Source: Pusillimonas sp. TS35
GTDB lineage: Bacteria; Pseudomonadota; Gammaproteobacteria; Burkholderiales; Burkholderiaceae_B
Direction: 5' to 3'
Length of the DNA: 64,000 nucleotides
Assembly: GCF_009857885.1 (NCBI RefSeq)
Contig: NZ_WWER01000005.1
Location: 62,001 to 126,000, forward strand
In this document: piece by piece, positions 11,060 through 19,226 of the stretch
Layout: each line of letters starts with the position of its first letter
How positions within the stretch are numbered: the first letter of the stretch is position 1
Notes under the pieces: model-generated
Told to the model about the DNA's origin: nothing
Databases searched by the model: none
Seen by the model: only the letters and a program-made list of their open reading frames with translations
Translations under genes and position numbers: made by a program

Positions 11060-13324
11060 TCAGGGGCGGTGAGTGGTGTAGTGCAGTCTGTCCTGGCTAT
11101 AGCCGCTGCCGTAGCGGCTGCTGAAGCGATGGTTGGCCGGGTTGAAGTCATTCAGGATGACGCCGTTGACATGTGAGCCCACTTGGCGCAGACGCTTGGC
11201 GGATTCGCCGAGGTCTTCAAGCGTGGTCTGGTCAGCGCGCGCGAGCATAAAGAGCGTGCCAGCCAAGGGAGCCAGTGCAAGCGCATCCGACACTGGAAGC
11301 AGCGGCGCCGTATCGAACACCACTACGTCATAGTGGCTCTCCAGTGTTTTAATCAGCTTGGCGGTGCGTTCGGAGAGCAAGATCTCAGCGGGGTTCACCG
11401 GTAGTCGTCCGGTTGTGATCAGGTCGACGTTGGGCAGGACCGATGCGTGCAGGCAGGTGTCCAGGGCCTCGCCGCGCAGTATGTCCACCAAGCCCAGTTC
11501 GCGCTTCAGGCCGAAATGTGTATGCAGGGCGCCGCCACGCAGATCCGTATCGATCAGCAACACCTTTTTATCGGCCGCGCCGAGGACGGCGGCAAGATTC
11601 AGGCTGGTAAATGTTTTGCCCACATCCGCGGTTGGGCCGGCAATCATGACGATGTTGTTGGGTGCGGCCTCGAGGATGGTGTGCAGTGAAGTGCGCAGGC
11701 TGCGCAGACTTTCCACGGCGGGGTCGTCGGGCGCCACGCGCGCAAGCACGCGGGGTTCTCCGTGGCGCCGGACGGGCCGGCGCAGTTGGCGGTTGGCGCG
11801 CGGCTGCATTTTTGGCACGGTAGCGTACACATGCATGCCCGTACGCATTTCGATATCCCCAGCCCCACGTACGCCGCTGCCCAGCATGCCGCGCAGCAGC
11901 GCCAGTGCAATACCGGCGAAAAGCCCTGCTACACCTGCTATGGCCAGGGCCAGCGGCGGATCTGGTCTGACAGGATTCTCGGGGATGATGGCGGGATCGA
12001 CCACGCGCACGTTGCCGACCTTGCCTTCCTTGATCAGGCGAAGTTGCTGCGTGCTGTTGAGCAGCGTGGCATACAGTTCGCTGGTCACGCGCGAATCGCG
12101 CTGCAGGTTCAACAACTGCTGCTCCAGCTCGGGCAAGCCGCGGATATGTTGATTGAGTTCGGCAACTCGGCCTTCGGCGGCGTTGATCTGTGCCGCCAGT
12201 GCCCGCATGGTAGGGTGATCCGGTCCGAATTGTGTGCTGTTTTGCCTGCGGCTCTGCTGCAGTTCGAACAATTGCGTCTGTAGCGTGACCAGAGCGTTCA
12301 GGGACAGCGAGCCTTCGGTGCCCAGGTCAAATGTGCCGTGCTTGTCGCGGAACGCGGTGTAGCGACTGTCCGCATCGTCCATCTGATTGCGTAGCTGCGG
12401 CAGGAAGGAGTCCAGGAAGGAAAGGGATTTCTCTGCCTCGGCGGCTTTGCGCCGGGTATTCTGCTCCACATACATGTCGCCCACTGTATTGAGAATGGTA
12501 GCGACACGCGCAGGGTCGCTCCCTTGCAGCGATACCGCCAGCACGCCGGACGGCTTGTTCTTCTCTTGGATGGTCAGTTCTTTCTGGAGCGCCTCCACAA
12601 CGTGTTGTTGCGAATGACGAACCAGGCGAAACTCGGTTCCGGGCGCTGCGGAGAGTGTGGCCAAATCCAGTGAGCCTGGCCCGGCCGAGGTATTGAACTG
12701 CAGAGGTTTTCCCACTGCGCCTTGCGCCAGCGTGACGCCGTCCTGGTCGTGCAGCGCGTAGCCAGTGGCTGTTGCCACCACCGTCATGGGTTTGTTGTAA
12801 AGCGCTTCGGGAAGCTCGAACTGGCGCACCTGTATATGGGCCGGCCCCCAGGCGTAATGAGACAGCCACGGCAGGCTGGCGTAGGGCAGGCCGGGTGCAT
12901 GCTGGGCAAACCAGCGGCCGACCAATGGAAAGTACTTAGGTTCGGCCGTCACATGGAGCCCTAAGTGGTCGCTGGCGCGGCCCACCACCAGGCGCGATTT
13001 GAGAATCTCCATCTCGGCGGTGGCGGGCGACTGGATGTTGAACGCGGTCGCAAGCGCCCCCATCACATTGTTGTCGCCCTGATCTTTGTTCTGCTCGACC
13101 TGTATCAGGAGATCCGCCTGGTATACGGGTTTGCTGAGTACGACGTAGCCAGCGCCGGTCAGCAACGCGATGAGGATGCTGGCGGCGATGAGCCCGCGAG
13201 AATTGAACAAGGTGTCGAGAACGCCAAGCACATCGACGTCATCCTTGCTGTCCGCCGTTGCGACCGCGACTAACTGCTGCGGATCGGCAGGGGTCAGTGG
13301 GTAGGCTTGCATGGTAGGCCTCAT
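11060..13324 (-). CDS. wzc: Wzc-type polysaccharide co-polymerase / BY-kinase
   Basis: This gene encodes 754 residues. The Wzz-type chain-length domain comes first (first transmembrane segment about residues 40-60, second about 450-475, with periplasmic coiled coil between). A cytoplasmic bacterial tyrosine kinase domain follows: Walker A in IAGPTADVGKTFTS, Walker A' in VLLIDTDLRGG, Walker B in VVVFDTAPLLP. The C-terminus carries a short tyrosine cluster (YGSGYSQDRLHY), the usual autophosphorylation site, although sparser than in E. coli Wzc. The start MRPTMQAYP at 13324 was chosen because it overlaps the wza stop by ATGA; the open frame extends 23 codons further without support. It works with Wza to set length and export polymer through the envelope. 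Confidence 0.9.
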   Translation of the reverse strand: MRPTMQAYPLTPADPQQLVAVATADSKDDVDVLGVLDTLFNSRGLIAASILIALLTGAGYVVLSKPVYQADLLIQVEQNKDQGDNNVMGALATAFNIQSPATAEMEILKSRLVVGRASDHLGLHVTAEPKYFPLVGRWFAQHAPGLPYASLPWLSHYAWGPAHIQVRQFELPEALYNKPMTVVATATGYALHDQDGVTLAQGAVGKPLQFNTSAGPGSLDLATLSAAPGTEFRLVRHSQQHVVEALQKELTIQEKNKPSGVLAVSLQGSDPARVATILNTVGDMYVEQNTRRKAAEAEKSLSFLDSFLPQLRNQMDDADSRYTAFRDKHGTFDLGTEGSLSLNALVTLQTQLFELQQSRRQNSTQFGPDHPTMRALAAQINAAEGRVAELNQHIRGLPELEQQLLNLQRDSRVTSELYATLLNSTQQLRLIKEGKVGNVRVVDPAIIPENPVRPDPPLALAIAGVAGLFAGIALALLRGMLGSGVRGAGDIEMRTGMHVYATVPKMQPRANRQLRRPVRRHGEPRVLARVAPDDPAVESLRSLRTSLHTILEAAPNNIVMIAGPTADVGKTFTSLNLAAVLGAADKKVLLIDTDLRGGALHTHFGLKRELGLVDILRGEALDTCLHASVLPNVDLITTGRLPVNPAEILLSERTAKLIKTLESHYDVVVFDTAPLLPVSDALALAPLAGTLFMLARADQTTLEDLGESAKRLRQVGSHVNGVILNDFNPANHRFSSRYGSGYSQDRLHYTTHRP

Positions 13325-14478
13325 CGAGTCATGTCGCGGGTGGCGGCGACTGCGCCGTAGCTTGGAAGAATGTTGCTGATCACACGCTGCCACCGGACCA
13401 CCGGCGCCGGGTCGACAAAGACCATGTCCCGACCCCGCAGCTGGAAGTCTGACGCCAGCACCATGGCAGTCGGTTTGCTGGCATCCAGGTGGTAGATCTG
13501 TGCATTACCGTCTTCGCCTTTGCGGATCACATACACCTGGCGGGGATTGCCCGACAGCGGATTGACGCCGCCGGCTTCACCCAGGGCCTGCGCCAGAGTC
13601 AGCCGTCCGTCATGCATGGGCTGTGCGCGTGGTACGTAGACGTCGCCCAGCACGAAAACCTTGTTTTCCTGCTGGTTAATGACCTGGAGCAGGTCACCAT
13701 TGCGCAGCATGATCCGTGAAGGATTGACGCCCGCGTCGGCCAACCGCATCAGATTGATGACGGTGCGCTTCCCATCGCGCGTCAGGACCACGGAAGACCG
13801 GTCTGCTTCCTCTGTGAAACCACCTGCGCGACTGATGGCTTCGGGCAGTGTCATGGGCACGTCATTGATGGTCTGCAGGCCGGGGGTGCGCACCTCCCCG
13901 TCGACATACACGCGCCCGTTGCGGTACGCCTGTATGCGCACCGTGATCTGGGGCTCGCTGATGTGGCCGACCAGGCGGCGCACGAGCATTGCGCGGATCT
14001 GGTATTCGTTCATCCCGGACACGCGGACAGGGCCCAGGAACGGGAACTGGATCATGCCGTCGGGGCTCACGTTGTAGCCATTGCCAACGTCGGGCGCGCC
14101 CGGCACTGCCGTGGTAGACGCTGTGCCCGCTCCGCTGAGCGCGAGCTCTGGATGGTTCCAGACGACGATGTTGAGGATGTCTCCAGGGCCCACGAGATAG
14201 CGCTCGGGGGGGGTGAACAGTTGCTCGACATCCGGCGCAACGTTCGTCCGTGCGGCATTGGCTTCGCGTGCCAGCAAGTCCGTGGAGATGGGAATAAGCG
14301 CGCCCGGAGGTGCGCCAGGCTCATTCAGTTCTTGTTCGACCTTCTTCGGGTCGCCCATATAGACGCCGGGAGAAATGCTGCAGGCAGCCAGAAACAAGGG
14401 GAGGGCGGCCAGCGACAATGACGCGGCGGTCCGCTTCGCCAGATGCAGGCGGCGGAAAGCAGGGTGCGTGGTATTCAT
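13321..14478 (-). CDS. wza: Wza-type outer-membrane polysaccharide export lipoprotein
   Basis: This gene encodes 385 residues. The lipoprotein signal is residues 1-31, ending in the lipobox LFLAAC with Cys31 or so as the lipidated residue. The poly_export domain YLVGPGDILNIVVWNHPEL follows near residue 95. Two SLBB domains come next (VYVDGEVRTPGLQTINDV and VFVLGDVYVPRAQPM). The start at 14478 places the signal peptide correctly; upstream in-frame codons would bury it. It is the first structural gene after the 305-base leader that contains the ops-like element, so its expression is likely controlled by the NusG-like protein encoded just upstream. It forms the octameric export channel in the outer membrane. 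Confidence 0.9.
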   Translation of the reverse strand: MNTTHPAFRRLHLAKRTAASLSLAALPLFLAACSISPGVYMGDPKKVEQELNEPGAPPGALIPISTDLLAREANAARTNVAPDVEQLFTPPERYLVGPGDILNIVVWNHPELALSGAGTASTTAVPGAPDVGNGYNVSPDGMIQFPFLGPVRVSGMNEYQIRAMLVRRLVGHISEPQITVRIQAYRNGRVYVDGEVRTPGLQTINDVPMTLPEAISRAGGFTEEADRSSVVLTRDGKRTVINLMRLADAGVNPSRIMLRNGDLLQVINQQENKVFVLGDVYVPRAQPMHDGRLTLAQALGEAGGVNPLSGNPRQVYVIRKGEDGNAQIYHLDASKPTAMVLASDFQLRGRDMVFVDPAPVVRWQRVISNILPSYGAVAATRDMTR

Positions 14479-14518
14479 AGTGGCGAGTTTCCGGGTGCGG
14501 GATTCCAGTGTTGAGGGT

Positions 14519-14633
14519 CTCCCCAGGCGGCGCGTCCGGTGGCATCCCATCACCGCGCATGGCCCGAAACCGGGCAGGCTACCGCAGTGTCCGGTTGCGG
14601 AACCGGGCACGTTGCGGCGCGTTGCCTGGGGAG
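14519..14633 (-). promoter_or_regulatory. structured leader of the polysaccharide operon
   Basis: In the untranslated region between the antiterminator gene and wza, an inverted repeat of 10 bp (CTCCCCAGGC at 14519-14528 against its complement at 14624-14633) is extended inward by a CGCG/CGCG pair after a 2-base mismatch. It encloses about 83 bases. Inside lie a perfect 6-bp hairpin with a 4-base loop (14591-14606), the ops-like element (14574-14586) and a 5-bp hairpin (14562-14575). The transcript could therefore fold into a closed multibranched leader resembling JUMPstart/ops leaders of enterobacterial capsule operons. The function is inferred. Confidence 0.5.
14574..14586 (-). promoter_or_regulatory. 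ops-like element for RfaH-type antiterminator
   Basis: The minus strand reads TGCGGTAGCCTGC, against the enterobacterial ops core GGCGGTAGCGTGC. Eleven of 13 positions match, including the central GCGGTAGC and the T and G that follow. It lies about 97 bases before wza and directly downstream of an RfaH/NusG-like gene, which is the expected arrangement for recruitment to a paused polymerase. Small hairpins flank it on both sides. Binding is not demonstrated, and the consensus from enterics may not hold in this lineage. Confidence 0.5.
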
Positions 14634-14783
14634 GAGGCGCTGTCCGCGTCGTTGACGACGCTGTTTTCCGATTCGCCCCCAGGCCTCATTCCGGATGTTT
14701 CCGGTATTATTTTTGGGGCGCCGGCCACCTCACTGTCCGTGAGGCGATCTTTGCAATCAATGCTTGTCGGGACCTTGCCGCCT

Positions 14784-15368
14784 TCAGGCGACCTGCACCA
14801 TATGTGGGCTGAGCTTCACACGGGTCTGTCGACCCAATAGCGACATCAGGACAATCACGCGTTGCGCCGAAGAAACCTGCACCAGGCCCTCCAGCCCTTC
14901 CAAGCCTGCGGCGTCGTAATGGCTGATGCGCACCCGGGTGCCCGGAGCTGGCAGGTGTGCCGAATTCGGAAGCGTTTTGAGCTGGGTTTCGCGTGCGCGG
15001 ATCGCATCGATCAGTACCGACTGAACCTGTGCGTAATTGCCGCCAAAGCTCAGGATGGACAGCACGCCCCGGGTGGAATGCACGGGGCGGATGGATTGTC
15101 GGGGCGACGCGGGCCTGAAGAACAGGTAACGCGAGAACATCGGTTCATACGCATGTGTGGCGGGCGCGATACCTCGGCGCGGTATCATCGGATACAGCGG
15201 CAGATAGGCCTCATAGCCTTGGCGTTCAAGGTTTGCCAGCGCTACCGATTCTTGACGGGCGTGGGTGTATGCAACAAACCAGTCTCCGGGCGTGGTAGTC
15301 GGCAGATCCACTGACCTGTTCTGCGGCGTCTGTGCGGCAGCTTGCCCGATCAATGTCAAATTTCGCAT
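14784..15368 (-). CDS. NusG/RfaH-family specialised antiterminator
   Basis: This gene encodes 194 residues. The NGN domain starts near residue 27 (DWFVAYTHARQESVALANLERQ, followed by GYEAYLPLYP), and FSRYLFF is the usual beta-strand. A C-terminal KOW-type segment follows (GTRVRIS and GLEGLVQV). The length and the YEAYLP motif fit specialised NusG paralogues encoded at the head of polysaccharide operons (RfaH, LoaP, UpxY types) rather than housekeeping NusG. The start at 15368 has a good Shine-Dalgarno GGAGGGG four bases upstream; the frame stays open for 84 more codons without recognisable protein. It probably binds polymerase at the ops-like site in the wza leader and lets it read through the long operon. 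Confidence 0.85.
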   Translation of the reverse strand: MRNLTLIGQAAAQTPQNRSVDLPTTTPGDWFVAYTHARQESVALANLERQGYEAYLPLYPMIPRRGIAPATHAYEPMFSRYLFFRPASPRQSIRPVHSTRGVLSILSFGGNYAQVQSVLIDAIRARETQLKTLPNSAHLPAPGTRVRISHYDAAGLEGLEGLVQVSSAQRVIVLMSLLGRQTRVKLSPHMVQVA

Positions 15369-15740
15369 GGATCCCCTCCGTCCCTTCCGCTTCGCCCATC
15401 GGTTCATCGTGTCGAACGACTGATCTGGCGAGGGATAACAGTTGTTTTCAAGATGTGTAATTGATAACCGGGACGGGCCTGGCTCTGCCATCAGCCAAAG
15501 TGCATAAACCGCAATGCTTACCGTATTTACGCTTACGCCATTCTCTGGAGGCGGGTTATGGGCACGTGATGGGAAATTGCCAGGCGGATTCATACCTGGC
15601 GGGTGGACAGCCACGTGCACACCGAAACTGGATTAATCCGAACAGCCAATGAAGGTGGATGCCAACCCGCGGTTTGTTATGCCCGTCGCATGGGCGATAG
15701 GCGAGCGGCCAGCGTGAAACGGGTTGCTACAAGAGATGAA
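15369..15740 (-). other. upstream region of antiterminator gene, no gene seen
   Basis: About 370 bases without a convincing reading frame separate the antiterminator start from the terminator of the Cds1-like gene. It should hold the promoter of the polysaccharide operon on the minus strand, but I could not pick a sigma-70 pair with good spacing. Two structures are visible: a 6-bp inverted repeat GCCAGG-N10-CCTGGC at 15579-15600, and two CACGTG hexamers about 48 bases apart (near 15563 and 15612). Either could be a regulator site; neither is assigned. Confidence 0.4.
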
Positions 15741-15777
15741 ATAAAAACGGCGCCCGACCGGGGAAGGTCGGGCGCCG
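15741..15777 (-). terminator. intrinsic terminator of Cds1-like gene
   Basis: A perfect 12-bp GC-rich stem (15748-15759 with 15766-15777) encloses a 6-base loop. On the minus strand it is followed by TTTTTAT (15741-15747). It lies 70 bases beyond the stop of the Cds1-like gene and isolates it from the polysaccharide operon downstream. Confidence 0.9.
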
Positions 15778-15847
15778 TCCGGGTCAGGGCGGACCAGCGG
15801 GCACCAATGCAGATTCCGCGTGTGTTTGCGGAAAGCGGAACCGGCGT

Positions 15848-16960
15848 TCAGGGCGCCATAGCGGGTTCCGCGCCGCACGGCGCCGCTACCTTGACCGGCC
15901 AGCAGCAGGTGGCAAACGCTGTCTCGATCTGCTCGGCATAAGGTGCCAGATTGAACTTATTCTCAGCGACCCAGCGGTCATCGTAATACGTGTCCAGATA
16001 CCGGTCTCCGTCATCGCAGGCGAGCAAAACGATGGAGCCTTCTCTTTTCTCGTGCTTCATTTCGCATGTCAGTTGCAGGGCGCCGTAGAAACCGGTGCCT
16101 GTGGAGCCGCCATAGCGACGCCCAAGCAGCCTGTGGAGAAACCGTATTGCGGCCAGTGAAGCCGCATCAGGCACCTGGATCATGTGGTCAATTACGCTGC
16201 GGATGAAGGACGGTTCTACACGAGGGCGGCCGATACCTTCTATCCTGGAGCCTGCGGCGCTTGTAACATCCGCGTCCCCACACGCGAAGTACGTCTGGAA
16301 GACCGAGTTTTCCGGATCTACGACGCACAGGCGGGTTGTCAGCTTGCGGTAGCGGATATAGCGTCCGATGGTCGCCGATGTACCTCCTGTGCCGGCGCCC
16401 ACGACGATCCAATCCGGTATTGCATGTTCTTCTTCCTGCATCTGGTCGTAGATGGATTCCGCGATATTGTTGTTGCCGCGCCAGTCGGTCGCGCGTTCGG
16501 CATACGTGAACTGATCCATATAATGCCCGCCGCACGCATCGGCCAGTCGCTGCGCTTCGGCGTACACGTCGCCCGGCCGGTCGACAAAATGGCAGCGGCC
16601 GCCGTAGAACGCGATCTGCTCCACTTTCGCCCGGGCGGTGGATCGCGGCATGACGGCGACGAAAGGCAGGCCCAGCATCCGCGCGAAATAAGCCTCCGAG
16701 ACCGCTGTGCTGCCCGATGACGCTTCGATGATTGTCGTGTCTTCGTTCACCCAGCCATTGCACAGCGCATAGAGGAACAGCGAGCGCGCAAGACGGTGCT
16801 TCAGGCTTCCGGTTGGATGTGTCGATTCATCCTTGATGTACAGCTTGATGCCAGGCGCGTCCGGAAGCGGCAAGGGAAGCAGATGGGTATCGGCGGATCG
16901 TCTGTAGTCGCGCTCGATAATCTCGATGGCATTGATGGTCCAGTTGCTGCGTTTTGTCAT
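15848..16960 (-). CDS. Cds1-like PLP-dependent cysteine synthase/desulfhydrase
   Basis: This 370-residue protein belongs to the fold type II PLP enzymes. The N-terminus [21 protein letters not shown] and the PLP lysine segment [20 protein letters not shown] (Lys of S-L-K-H) match the clade of mycobacterial Cds1 cysteine desulfhydrases more closely than CysK/Cys[15 protein letters not shown] is the substrate/phosphate region and [14 protein letters not shown] is the PLP-phosphate glycine loop. GGAGACCGCC before the ATG at 16960 is a good ribosome site. It would release sulfide, pyruvate and ammonia from cysteine, or replace a beta-substituent; the reaction direction is not readable. It lies 133 bases after the LysR gene on the same strand and has its own terminator. 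Confidence 0.8.
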   Translation of the reverse strand: MTKRSNWTINAIEIIERDYRRSADTHLLPLPLPDAPGIKLYIKDESTHPTGSLKHRLARSLFLYALCNGWVNEDTTIIEASSGSTAVSEAYFARMLGLPFVAVMPRSTARAKVEQIAFYGGRCHFVDRPGDVYAEAQRLADACGGHYMDQFTYAERATDWRGNNNIAESIYDQMQEEEHAIPDWIVVGAGTGGTSATIGRYIRYRKLTTRLCVVDPENSVFQTYFACGDADVTSAAGSRIEGIGRPRVEPSFIRSVIDHMIQVPDAASLAAIRFLHRLLGRRYGGSTGTGFYGALQLTCEMKHEKREGSIVLLACDDGDRYLDTYYDDRWVAENKFNLAPYAEQIETAFATCCWPVKVAAPCGAEPAMAP

Positions 16961-17093
16961 GGCGGTCTCCGTTGGCAGACAGGCGCGGCCGCCTGTGTCG
17001 GGCCGCGCTCGATATGGCCGGGAGTGTGCCAGCGGGGCGCGGGTAGCGACAGCGGTATTTCACAAAACGCGTCTTCGTATTTGGCGAATCGTC

Positions 17094-17999
17094 CTAGCCG
17101 TCCATGGGGTGATCGCCCTGCTTGCGCAAGTGCTCGATGAGCCTTGCCACATAGGGCAGGCGTGCCTCTCCGTCGTTGCGCACGCATACGCGAAGCGAGC
17201 GCCGGGCCCATGATTCATCCAGAGGCAGGATGCGCACGTTGTCGCAGTTGGCGCTTTGAAGTGCCGAAAACGGCACGATGCTCAGGCCGGCACCTGCGCC
17301 AACCATGGCTACCACGGAACTGAAGCTGCTGACCTGTATGCGGATATCCAGTGCATGCCCGAGCGATGCGGCCCGGCGCGTTAGAAATGTGTAGATGGCA
17401 CTGCCGGCTTGCAGGGTGACGATTGGGTGTTCAAGACATTGAAGGAATGTCACCTGCTCATGCGAAGCCATAGCGTGATCGGCGGCAACCGCTACCATCA
17501 GGTGGTCTTCGTGATAGGGGTAAAACGTCAGGCCAGGATGATCCCCCGCCCAGGTGACCACACCGACGTCCGCACTTCCTTCGGCCAGCGCTTCAATAAT
17601 CTGGTGGCTTACCCTTTCGTGCATCACGATGCGCACTTCGGGTTGTTCGCGCAGAAACCGTTGCAGGTCGCTGGGTAGAAAGGACGCAACTGCGCTGCTG
17701 TTTGCCAGCAGCCGAACCTGTGCCTTGACGCCGTGCGCATAAGGCGCCAGCTCGGCATGCATTTCTTCGAGCGCCGTCAGGCAGCCGCGCACGTGTTTGA
17801 CGATGACTTTACCGGCCGGTGTGAGTGCGACGCCTCGGGCCTGGCGCAGCAGAAGCTGGGCGCCCAACGACTCCTCGAGCCGTTTGATTCGCATGCTCGC
17901 CGATGAGGGCGCCAGGAAACAGGCCGCCGCGCCGCCGGTGACACTGCCGCTGTCGGCAATGGCGACGAGAAGCTTGAGATCGGTGAGACTGTAGTGCAT
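17094..17999 (-). CDS. LysR-family transcriptional regulator
   Basis: This gene encodes 301 residues. The N-terminal winged helix-turn-helix (MHYSLTDLKLLVAIADSGSV through SASMRIKRLEESLGAQLLLR) is standard LysR. The effector domain begins about residue 90 and contains GVVTWAGDHPGL and GAGLSIVPFSALQ. The start at 17999 gives the canonical length; a longer open frame adds 22 residues. It is transcribed away from the URO-D/Bug receptor pair with 154 bases between the starts, the usual arrangement for a LysR regulator of the divergent genes. It may also affect the Cds1-like gene downstream. The inducer is unknown. Confidence 0.88.
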   Translation of the reverse strand: MHYSLTDLKLLVAIADSGSVTGGAAACFLAPSSASMRIKRLEESLGAQLLLRQARGVALTPAGKVIVKHVRGCLTALEEMHAELAPYAHGVKAQVRLLANSSAVASFLPSDLQRFLREQPEVRIVMHERVSHQIIEALAEGSADVGVVTWAGDHPGLTFYPYHEDHLMVAVAADHAMASHEQVTFLQCLEHPIVTLQAGSAIYTFLTRRAASLGHALDIRIQVSSFSSVVAMVGAGAGLSIVPFSALQSANCDNVRILPLDESWARRSLRVCVRNDGEARLPYVARLIEHLRKQGDHPMDG

Positions 18000-18153
18000 G
18001 TGGGTTCGCGTTATACGAAAGCTGGTTTCTGAAAAGCCCGTTTGTAGCGGGGGAGCGAATGTCACAGAATTGAAACTATACCGCCAACATACGGTAACAG
18101 CCGGGCAAGGCCGCCGGGCTTTCTTACCGCAGACTCAGCAGGGGGAATAGCAC

Positions 18154-19164
18154 ATGAAATCCATGGATCATTGGGGCCGCATACAGGCCGCAATCAATGG
18201 CGACGAGGTAGATCATCCGCCCATCGCATTCTGGAAGCACTTTCCGGAAGACGATATGCATGTCATGAAATTGGTGCGGCATACCGTGGAGTGGCAGCGC
18301 AAATGGGCGTTTGATCTGGTTAAGTTCATGCCGCCAGGAACGTTCAGCGCGGAAGCTTGGGGGGCGGTGTCTGCGTTCGAATCGGCGCAAAATGGCGCCC
18401 GCGTCATTATCGAGCCTGCCGTGCGCCAGTATGCCGACTGGGCGCAGATCAAGCCGGTTTCGGCCACGCGTGGCGCATTCGGGCGCCAGAATGAGGCGCT
18501 GGCCTATGCCGCGCGCTTTCTGCGGGGAAGCGTGCCTATCCTCCAAACCGTATTCAGCCCTCTGGCTACCGCGCGGAAGATGTCGTCGGACAGGCTGTAC
18601 GCCGACCTGCGATGCGCCCCCGATGCGGTGGAGCAGGCACTGGAGGCCATTACCGAAACCACCATCGAGTTTGCACTCGCCGCGCTTGATGCCGGCGCGC
18701 ATGGTGTGTTCTTTGCAACGCAACAAGCGTCAAGCCGGATACTGACTGAAGCGGAATATGAGCGCTTCGGGAAGAAATACGACCTGATGGTGCTGGATGC
18801 GATACGGGACAAAACACGCTTCAATATGCTCCACGCCCACGGCGAGGACATCATGGTGCCGCTGCTGTCAGCATATCCGGTGCACATGGTCAATTGGCAC
18901 GACCGGTTGACCTATCCTTCGCTCGCACAGGCTGTGGCCACACTACCCGGCCTGCTGGTAGGCGGCGTTGATGAATCGCGTACACTCCTGTACGGATCGG
19001 ATGAAGACATCGCACTCGAGATCCGGGATGCGCTTGAACAGACCGGCGGCAGGCGCCTTATGCTGGCGCCCGGCTGCGTCCTGCACACGGCAACGCCTGA
19101 TCGCGCCATTGCCGCAGCGATCGCTGCCGTGCGCAGCCCCGAGCACCAAGCATTGTGCGCGTGA
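18154..19164 (+). CDS. URO-D superfamily protein of unknown substrate
   Basis: This gene encodes 336 residues of the uroporphyrinogen decarboxylase fold. It has the start MDHWGRIQAAINGDEVDHPPIAFW, a family feature, and PILQTVFSPLATARKM, LHAHGED and LMLAPGCVLHTATPD. It lacks features I associate with true HemE, and housekeeping hemE is unlikely to pair with a solute receptor. The superfamily also includes corrinoid and thiol methyltransferases, whose zinc-binding His-x-Cys motif I do not clearly see. GGGGGAA before the ATG supports the start. It is divergent from the LysR gene and 62 bases before a Bug receptor, suggesting breakdown of an imported organic acid or methylated compound. The reaction is not assigned. 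Confidence 0.75.
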   Translation: MKSMDHWGRIQAAINGDEVDHPPIAFWKHFPEDDMHVMKLVRHTVEWQRKWAFDLVKFMPPGTFSAEAWGAVSAFESAQNGARVIIEPAVRQYADWAQIKPVSATRGAFGRQNEALAYAARFLRGSVPILQTVFSPLATARKMSSDRLYADLRCAPDAVEQALEAITETTIEFALAALDAGAHGVFFATQQASSRILTEAEYERFGKKYDLMVLDAIRDKTRFNMLHAHGEDIMVPLLSAYPVHMVNWHDRLTYPSLAQAVATLPGLLVGGVDESRTLLYGSDEDIALEIRDALEQTGGRRLMLAPGCVLHTATPDRAIAAAIAAVRSPEHQALCA

Positions 19165-19226
19165 CCATGCTGTAGCGCAGCAGTTGCGTTACGCGAGTCG
19201 TATACGAAAACATACAAGGAGACACT

